Shown here: in pieces, positions 39,070-44,277 of the stretch
How positions within the stretch are numbered: position 1 is the stretch's first letter
Layout: every line of letters begins with the position of its first letter
The notes under the pieces: model-generated
Databases searched by the model: none
What the model was told of the DNA's origin: nothing
Seen by the model: only the letters and a program-made list of their open reading frames with translations
Assembly (NCBI GenBank): GCA_023664775.1
Contig: JAMPEW010000023.1
Coordinates: 1 to 44,277 of the forward strand
Origin: Clostridium sp.
GTDB lineage: Bacteria > Bacillota > Clostridia > Lachnospirales > Lachnospiraceae
Length of the DNA: 44,277 nucleotides
Direction: 5' to 3'
Program-made: the position numbers and the translations under genes

Positions 39070-39519
39070 TCAAATAACAAAATTAACTATCCCATATATC
39101 AAATGACATATTGTAAAAATTGTAATTGGAATAACTGTAATTAAATTTTTCCTGTCAATCGCCCAAAACATAAATGCCATGCATGGTGGAATCGTCAGAC
39201 CTAATATGACAATTGCACTAACTACGCCCGAATAATAAACAATCCAGCTTGCAAAATATAGCAAACAGCAAATTAGCACCATAACAATAAAAGGGGTAAT
39301 CCTTAGTTTTTTCCGTTCCCGATTTATCAAAATACAAAGCATGCCAATCATCAAAACCTGACATACCGATGCAATCATATCAGGTATCTTTGTAATGGAG
39401 CTTACCCTTAATACATCATTTGGTGCAGGAACGACAGACCAAATGAAAGTCGGTATCATAATAATTAAAAACAGCACCAATCCCCAAATATCAAAGCCAA
39501 GCTTGTATTTTTTTTTCAT
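39070..39519 (-). CDS. small integral membrane protein of unknown function
   Basis: A 149-aa protein with about five membrane helices (about 9-27, 45-64, 72-93, 97-118 and 125-147) and basic loops such as NRERKKLR. I do not recognise the family. The ATG at 39519 has AGGAG 9 nt upstream; an ATG at 39561 would add 14 basic residues without a ribosome site. It is divergent from the EamA gene; the gap between them (39520-39744) is AT-rich and I see no clear RNA or operator in it. Confidence 0.7.
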   Translation of the reverse strand: MKKKYKLGFDIWGLVLFLIIMIPTFIWSVVPAPNDVLRVSSITKIPDMIASVCQVLMIGMLCILINRERKKLRITPFIVMVLICCLLYFASWIVYYSGVVSAIVILGLTIPPCMAFMFWAIDRKNLITVIPITIFTICHLIYGIVNFVI

Positions 39520-39744
39520 TGTGATATATCTCCTGTTACTATAAATGTATAACCTTTGCACATTATATATCTAATATACCGAAAACACAACAATCGCTAT
39601 GTTCCTCCTATTTCTGCAAGCATGTACCTTCAGGGACTATTTGATAGTATTATAAGCGTTGTTGTGGTAAAATTGAAACGTAGAAATAAGCAAAAGCAGC
39701 GTTTTGCTCATAACCTTTAAAATGTGAACGGGAGGAAACGGTAA

Positions 39745-40158
39745 ATGTGGATTGTGCTTGCCTTACTGTCAGCTATTTTTGCAGCACTTACTTCTATACT
39801 TGCGAAAATCGGAATAGACGGCGTTAATTCTAATCTCGCAACAGCAATCAGGACTGTTGTTGTCGTTGTTATGGCATGGGGAATGGTATTCCTTACACAT
39901 ACACAAAAAGGTCTTTCAAACATAAGCCGAAAAAGCTGGTTATTTTTAATTCTGTCAGGTCTTGCAACAGGTGCGTCTTGGCTTTGCTATTATAAGGCTT
40001 TACAAATGGGTGACGCATCTAAGGTTGTGCCAATAGACAAGCTCAGTGTCGTTATTACATTAATTTTAGCGTTTGTGTTCTTACACGAGGAATTTACGGT
40101 CAAATCCTTAATCGGATGCATTTTGATTGGTGTCGGAACATTGGTAATGGTTCTGTAA
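39745..40158 (+). CDS. half-size EamA/DMT-family transporter
   Basis: A 137-aa protein equal to one EamA domain, with about five membrane helices: WIVLALLSAIFAALTSILAKIG at the start (split here as the first helix), then three central helices and a final HEEFTVKSLIGCILIGVGTLV. Normal DMT exporters have two such domains, so this half-size form probably works as a dimer. Substrates in the family are metabolites and drugs. GGGAGG lies about 9 nt before the ATG. Its last 51 bp overlap the 3' end of the double-GNAT gene on the other strand. Confidence 0.85.
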   Translation: MWIVLALLSAIFAALTSILAKIGIDGVNSNLATAIRTVVVVVMAWGMVFLTHTQKGLSNISRKSWLFLILSGLATGASWLCYYKALQMGDASKVVPIDKLSVVITLILAFVFLHEEFTVKSLIGCILIGVGTLVMVL

Positions 40159-41067
40159 AATCATACCTTCCCCTAAATCTGTACTTGCCCTTGTTTTAAA
40201 TCCGAACCTTTCATAAAATCGTTCTTTCCCTTTGGACGCTCCTAAATAAGTCCTTATGTCAGGATTTGTCTGCTTATATTCATTTATTTTATCCAAAAGT
40301 ACATTCATAATTTCAGTACCAATTTTCTTCCCTTGGTATTCGGGAACAACCATAATATCCTGAATATACAGAAATATTGTTTTATCTCCAATCATCCGAC
40401 CATATCCAATAATTTTATCATCGGCATAGATGCTAACTGAATATAAGGTATTTTGCAAAGCTTCTTCTACAATGTGAGAAGCCCTAGTTCCCCAGCCGAC
40501 CTTATTTGTCAAATAATTAAAATCATCCACCGATATTCTGTTTTCTGAAATTGTTACAGCAATTCCTGAAACAATCTTATGTGTACCATTCGTATTCAAC
40601 TCACACACCATTATAAATTCCTCTTCATTTTCATCTATAATTTTAAAGCCAAGCTTTTGATACATTTTCACAGCGTAATTTGCCTTTTGCACTGCCAATG
40701 ACGTTTTATGATACCCGCTTTTTCTCAACTCCTGCAACATACGTTTCATCATGTCGGTGCCTATTCCCAAGCCTCTGTATTCCTTATACAAAGAAATCGC
40801 AAAGGATGGTACACCGTCCTCTACATGTCCATAATCTTCCATGTTTCGTACCCATACAGCACCAACAATTTTTTCCTCAACCTCTGCCACAAAGCAAATG
40901 TCGCCCTCCCTGCTCCCAAAATTCTTTACATAAACCTGAAGCTCAGGCTGATTTATAATTGACCTCGGTGGAGCCTCAACTCCTTTTGGAATAAAAATTG
41001 CCTCATACAAAAAATCCTCTAATACTTTATATTCCGCTTCCCGTATATGCCTAATGTTATAATTCAT
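40108..41067 (-). CDS. tandem double GNAT acetyltransferase
   Basis: A 319-aa protein with two GNAT domains. The first (about 1-150) has the acetyl-CoA loop EYRGLGIGTDMM and a C-terminal YQKLGFK; the second (about 165-310) has PEYQGKKIGTEIM and FYERFGFK. Both carry the R/Q-x-x-G-x-G/A pattern that binds acetyl-CoA pyrophosphate. Tandem GNATs include antibiotic and amino-acid acetyltransferases; the substrate is not predictable. The start ATG at 41067 has GAGGAGG 5 nt upstream, inside a tandem repeat. The 3' end overlaps the EamA gene by 51 bp. Confidence 0.87.
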   Translation of the reverse strand: MNYNIRHIREAEYKVLEDFLYEAIFIPKGVEAPPRSIINQPELQVYVKNFGSREGDICFVAEVEEKIVGAVWVRNMEDYGHVEDGVPSFAISLYKEYRGLGIGTDMMKRMLQELRKSGYHKTSLAVQKANYAVKMYQKLGFKIIDENEEEFIMVCELNTNGTHKIVSGIAVTISENRISVDDFNYLTNKVGWGTRASHIVEEALQNTLYSVSIYADDKIIGYGRMIGDKTIFLYIQDIMVVPEYQGKKIGTEIMNVLLDKINEYKQTNPDIRTYLGASKGKERFYERFGFKTRASTDLGEGMILQNHYQCSDTNQNASD

Positions 41068-41068
41068 T

Positions 41069-41138
41069 TTTCCTCCTCTGCAATCCTATACATGCTTGAC
41101 GCTATCTCTCATTTCCTCCTCTGCAATCCTATACATGC
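41069..41138 (-). repeat. 43-bp-period tandem repeat at the double-GNAT start
   Basis: The 27-bp block at 41069-41095 recurs exactly at 41112-41138. Each copy carries a GAGGAGG ribosome site. The copies are followed by ATG triplets that open minute frames of 8 codons (MRDSVKHV; also MNEGIRHV before the upstream copy), similar to the true N terminus MNYNIRHI. It looks like a repeated duplication of the gene start. Confidence 0.75.
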
Positions 41139-41163
41139 CTTATGCCCTCATTCATTTTCTATC

Positions 41164-41976
41164 TCAAAAAACGGTATCTCTTGCAAATTCAAATGCCAGT
41201 TTTTCCAAATAAATCTCCTCTATTTTAGGATATTTCTCCTTAAGATTACTAAAAACCGAGCTCATGTCAGCACCGTAAAACTGTTGGTTTTCGTAGAAAA
41301 AAGTCATGTCCATACAAAGATGTCTAATTATACTTTTCGCTGAATCTGAAATACCGCTTTCACTAAGCCAAGAATTATTGATTATGTTTAAAGACTTCAT
41401 CAGCCTTTTCTCTTTTGCATAACAGTTTTTCAATATTGTATTTATTTCATTCCAATCAACCTCCACCAAAGCCCGCAGATGCGGATATAAACATTGTTTC
41501 AATAATTCCTTTGTTTTATCATCCATATTTGATGGTTTGAAAAATGTAATTATGACCCTTAAAGGAATATCATTCGTATCACCAAAATCACTGCCATCTT
41601 GATTGCTATACCATATTTTAATAGTCCTATCCGTATTTTCATCTTCTAATTGGTCAAATATCATCCGTATTTCAGAACGTATTTTTTGCTCAAATGACAG
41701 CAAATCTCTTGTGCAAAATCCACGAACCAACTTGCCGCCCTGAGTGATACTACACTGAATTTGAAGCAATGTTCCATATTCAATAAAATCAGAAATCGTA
41801 ATATTATAAACATCATTGATTGGTATATAATTATTCTCCACTTTAAAAATTGGTGGTGTCTGCTCTGTCAAAGCCTTTTTCTTATTTCTTTTCCTATCTC
41901 TTAGACTCCGATGCCACAAAATACCCTCTGTCATAATTAATATTGCGATTACCAAAACAACCAATCTTGCAATCAT
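41164..41976 (-). CDS. membrane-anchored protein of unknown function
   Basis: A 270-aa protein with one N-terminal helix (about 2-19), a basic stretch HRSLRDRKRNKKK and a soluble body I do not recognise. The body has a beta-rich part (about 45-140, YNITISDFIEYGTLLQIQCSI, RVIITFFKP) and a helical C-terminal half (about 145-270). The ATG at 41976 overlaps the stop of the upstream GNAT gene (ATGA), so the two are translated together. Position gives no clear function. Confidence 0.7.
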   Translation of the reverse strand: MIARLVVLVIAILIMTEGILWHRSLRDRKRNKKKALTEQTPPIFKVENNYIPINDVYNITISDFIEYGTLLQIQCSITQGGKLVRGFCTRDLLSFEQKIRSEIRMIFDQLEDENTDRTIKIWYSNQDGSDFGDTNDIPLRVIITFFKPSNMDDKTKELLKQCLYPHLRALVEVDWNEINTILKNCYAKEKRLMKSLNIINNSWLSESGISDSAKSIIRHLCMDMTFFYENQQFYGADMSSVFSNLKEKYPKIEEIYLEKLAFEFARDTVF

Positions 41977-42440
41977 ACATTTAGCTCCATTTCTGCTTCC
42001 ATTTTCACAAAACCATACGTTTCATATAATGGTTTCCCCATATCCGTAGCTTCTAAGGAAATCATGGAAACGCCCTTTCGCTTTGCCTCCTGTACCAGCA
42101 AATCCAATGTATGAAATGCAATTCCCTGTCTGCGGTAATCAGGATGCGTATACATATTCATAATATATGCCTTTTGTCCGCTTGGGTTGTGATACGTCGG
42201 CATGACCTGATAAAAGCTCACTCCACCTGCTCCGATAAATGTGCCCTTATCATAAACCAAATAAGCAATATGTGTCCCATTTTTCAGTGCTTCTTCATAA
42301 TATGCACGGGACTTCTGCTCCACGAGGGACATATCGCTGTCCGCCGTCAGCCGATTTGCCGCCCGAAGTACCGTAATTCTTGTTTGTACTAATTCATCAA
42401 TATCTTTTATGGTTGCTCTTTTATATTCATATGCCTGCAT
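41973..42440 (-). CDS. GNAT family N-acetyltransferase
   Basis: A 155-aa GNAT enzyme. The acetyl-CoA-binding segment HPDYRRQGIAFHTLDLLV and the late strand LEATDMGKPLYETYGFVKME are clear. The first ATG with a ribosome site is at 42440 (AGAGG 9 nt upstream). Likely acetylates a small molecule or a protein N terminus; the substrate is not predictable. It follows another GNAT gene by 41 bp. Confidence 0.87.
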   Translation of the reverse strand: MQAYEYKRATIKDIDELVQTRITVLRAANRLTADSDMSLVEQKSRAYYEEALKNGTHIAYLVYDKGTFIGAGGVSFYQVMPTYHNPSGQKAYIMNMYTHPDYRRQGIAFHTLDLLVQEAKRKGVSMISLEATDMGKPLYETYGFVKMEAEMELNV

Positions 42441-42481
42441 TTTATATACCTCTTTCCCTAAATTCAGACCACAAAACATTT

Positions 42482-42961
42482 CTAATTGCTGCCCATGGTA
42501 ATTTTATGCAGTCCCTTTTCCATCACGTCATACACAAGTACCACTCCATTTTCTAATGCATATTCATCATGTTTTAACGTGTGATAACCAAGCTTTTCAT
42601 ATAACATCACCGCTGGCAATGAGGCGTCCAAAATTGCCGTATCATAGTTGCCGCTTATCTGTGTTTCCAGCTTTTTTATGATAAATGTTCCGTACCCCTT
42701 ATGCTGATACTCAGGCAATACATAAACTCTTGTAATATGGTTTCCCACAAAGGAGCCTGTCCCAATTATTTTATCATCTTCCTTGAGAACACTTACATTT
42801 CCATTCTCAATATCCTTTAAAATGGCTTCCCTGCCATGAAGCCCACAGAAAAAATCCACCACTTCCTTTGGATAATACTTCGGATATATCATTGTTATTG
42901 TATGCTGCACCACATCGTATACAGCTTCCAAATCCGCTATTGTTGCCAGTTCGTAGTTCAT
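42482..42961 (-). CDS. GNAT family N-acetyltransferase
   Basis: A 159-aa GNAT enzyme with VLPEYQHKGYGTFIIKKLE as the acetyl-CoA loop and ASLPAVMLYEKLGYHTLKHDEY near the C terminus. The ATG at 42961 has GGAG 7 nt upstream and is preferred to 42979. It lies 42 bp after mutY in the same direction. Three of the five genes in this right-hand cluster are GNATs, which suggests local duplication or gathering of such genes, though their sequences differ. Confidence 0.87.
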   Translation of the reverse strand: MNYELATIADLEAVYDVVQHTITMIYPKYYPKEVVDFFCGLHGREAILKDIENGNVSVLKEDDKIIGTGSFVGNHITRVYVLPEYQHKGYGTFIIKKLETQISGNYDTAILDASLPAVMLYEKLGYHTLKHDEYALENGVVLVYDVMEKGLHKITMGSN

Positions 42962-43003
42962 TCTTTTACTCCGTTCCATTTTACTTCTTAAAATGAATTG
43001 TCT

Positions 43004-44056
43004 TTACATCTGCCTGACCTGCTTCACTATATCCAAACACGTGCGAAATGCCGACGGCACAGCCACATCATGCTCCAATTCTTCCAGCGTAACCCAGTGA
43101 AGCTGCTCACACATTTTGCTGCACGTCAGGTAATATGCTGTCATCCTCCACTCTACATGGGTAAACACATGGGTATAATGAAAACACATTTTCATCTGCT
43201 CAGGGACAGTATTCCAACTGCCTGCTGTATCTGCCGCCTGCTGCTCTATGAGAGTCCCCTCCACATTCGGAAATTCCCACATTCCCGACAGCAGCCCCTT
43301 ACCTGTCCGTTTTCGCACTGCAATCCTGTCCCCGCACTGCAAAACAAACACTGTTTTCTCCTCCTGCCTTCTGTTTTTCTTCTCATCACGCACAGGATAG
43401 CTCTGCCATGTATCGTGTTCCCTTGCAGAGCACAGATTTTTCAAGGGACATTCCCCACATCTTGGCATCCCATTGGGCAGACATACGGTTGCACCAAGCT
43501 CCATCAGCCCCTGTGTCAATGTACTACAGTGTCCCCTGGAATATGCCTCTGCCAGCTTCTCCCGGATTTTCTTTTTCGTTGCCTGTTTATCAATGTTGGA
43601 GGAATCCTCCATCACTCTGGTATAAACCCTCAGCACATTTCCATCCACAGCAGGCGTTGGCAGGTCAAAGCAAATGGAGCCAATGGCACCTGCTGTATAT
43701 TCCCCGATGCCTGCAAGGGACAAAATCTCTTCATATGTGCTTGGGAACTTACCATCCAAATCCTCCACAATGGTTATCGCCGCCTTTTTTAAATTCCGTG
43801 CCCGGTTATAATATCCAAGCCCTTCCCACAGCTTTAATAAGTAATCATCCTCCACAGCAGCCAAGTCCTCAATGGATGGAAGTGCCTCCAAAAAACGCTT
43901 ATAGTATTCCTTTACTGCCTCCACTCGTGTCTGCTGCAGCATAATCTCTGACAGCCAGACATGGTACGGCTCCTTATCCTTCCGCCATGGCAAGTCCCTT
44001 GCATGTGTCGGATACCAGTCAATTAAATATTGGGCTAGCTTCTTGCATTTGTTCAT
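43004..44056 (-). CDS. mutY: A/G-specific adenine DNA glycosylase
   Basis: A 350-aa base-excision enzyme that removes adenine paired with 8-oxoguanine. The HhH-GPD core shows LSEIMLQQTRVEAV with the catalytic Glu, the LAGIGEYTAGAI hairpin and PAVDGNVLRVYTR with the catalytic Asp. A [4Fe-4S] loop CLPNGMPRCGECPLKNLC follows; the first spacing is seven residues where E. coli MutY has six. The C-terminal NUDIX-like domain (about 235-345) recognises 8-oxoG. The ATG at 44056 is preferred over 44140, whose extension does not match the family. The ribosome site is weak (AGTAGGT). Confidence 0.93.
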   Translation of the reverse strand: MNKCKKLAQYLIDWYPTHARDLPWRKDKEPYHVWLSEIMLQQTRVEAVKEYYKRFLEALPSIEDLAAVEDDYLLKLWEGLGYYNRARNLKKAAITIVEDLDGKFPSTYEEILSLAGIGEYTAGAIGSICFDLPTPAVDGNVLRVYTRVMEDSSNIDKQATKKKIREKLAEAYSRGHCSTLTQGLMELGATVCLPNGMPRCGECPLKNLCSAREHDTWQSYPVRDEKKNRRQEEKTVFVLQCGDRIAVRKRTGKGLLSGMWEFPNVEGTLIEQQAADTAGSWNTVPEQMKMCFHYTHVFTHVEWRMTAYYLTCSKMCEQLHWVTLEELEHDVAVPSAFRTCLDIVKQVRQM

Positions 44057-44225
44057 TTTATACCTACTTACATAAATTTCTGTTTTTGCATTTGCAGTTA
44101 GTATAGCATACAAGCTTGTCAAATGAAATAAACCACCCAAAATTTCTGAATACCTAGCGCAAATCCCTCAGCACAACCTACAAAACAATGCAACAAATTA
44201 TGCAAACAAATTATGCGAACAATTT

Positions 44226-44254
44226 TTGACTTTACAAAATAAAAGCAGTATAAT
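44226..44254 (+). promoter_or_regulatory. strong promoter reading out of the window
   Basis: TTGACT (44226-44231), a 17-bp spacer and TATAAT (44249-44254). The gene it serves lies beyond 44277. Nothing else is visible in 44141-44277. Confidence 0.8.
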
Positions 44255-44277
44255 AATGCCGTACAATTATAGGTCTT

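Noticed and set aside
39562-39744. AGGAGG-like site and a TTG-started frame upstream of the 149-aa membrane protein on the minus strand.
   Set aside because: The frame has no protein-like content, and the true gene has its own AGGAG and ATG at 39519.
43430-43500. Seven-residue first spacing in the MutY Fe-S loop, against six in E. coli.
   Set aside because: I believe this spacing is common in clostridial MutY proteins, so it is not reported as a finding.
42998-43792. A 264-codon open frame on + within mutY.
   Set aside because: Shadow frame opposite a clear MutY with all catalytic motifs.

Overview
This window reads as a low-GC Gram-positive Clostridia chromosome, most like Lachnospiraceae. 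The signs are an anaerobic ribonucleotide reductase, FeoAB with its small Cys-rich partner, several lipoproteins with lipoboxes, a DtxR-type regulator, strong AGGAGG ribosome sites, and sigma-A promoters that almost all have 17-bp spacers. Core and accessory genes are interleaved. Most genes lie on the minus strand.

Layout. 0-3.3 kb: a drug/peptide-type ABC-2 exporter (ATPase plus two permeases). 3.6-5 kb: citrate synthase on +. 5-10.6 kb: a four-gene minus operon with an odd fusion of a degenerate esterase to a carboxyl methyltransferase, a NatA-type ATPase, an ABC-2 permease fused to a CPBP/CAAX protease, and a membrane-anchored GH25 lysozyme. tRNA-Leu(CAG) and an FKBP/trigger-factor-like lipoprotein follow. 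12-15.3 kb: nrdD-nrdG-dut on + behind tandem NrdR-like boxes. 15.3-22.2 kb: a minus operon of lipoprotein, UDP-GlcNAc pyrophosphorylase (uridyltransferase half only), pth, mfd and a parvulin-type lipoprotein.

22.2-27.6 kb is an iron region. A DtxR-family repressor gene (+) is divergent from a short promoter-box-terminator unit that looks like an unannotated small RNA. The same 16-bp palindrome (GTTAG-N6-CTAAC) overlaps the start of this unit and the start of feoA. The feo operon is feoA, feoB, a 57-aa Cys-rich membrane protein and an HMA-domain protein. Beyond it lie a DUF4854-like lipoprotein, a 72-aa Nif11-leader-like protein and a 3-methyladenine glycosylase.

28.3-39 kb is accessory. It holds an alpha/beta hydrolase, a DUF3990 (ADP-ribosyltransferase-like)/DUF3791 trio, a MacB-type ABC transporter with a NarL-type two-component system, a type III toxin-antitoxin locus (two 45-nt pseudoknot-forming RNA repeats, a terminator, then a ToxN/AbiQ/CptN-family gene), a chemoreceptor, and a type I-like toxin locus (32-aa hydrophobic peptide, convergent antisense RNA, shared bidirectional terminator). 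So three toxin-antitoxin-like modules of different mechanism lie within 10 kb.

39-44.3 kb: a small membrane protein, a half-size EamA transporter, three GNAT genes (one a tandem double-GNAT), an unknown membrane-anchored protein and mutY. A strong promoter reads out of the right edge.

The best candidates for undescribed biology are the DtxR-box small RNA (22.28-22.41 kb), the type I-like locus (38.57-38.99 kb), the type III locus (35.66-36.32 kb) and the methyltransferase/CAAX-protease/exporter operon (5-10.5 kb).
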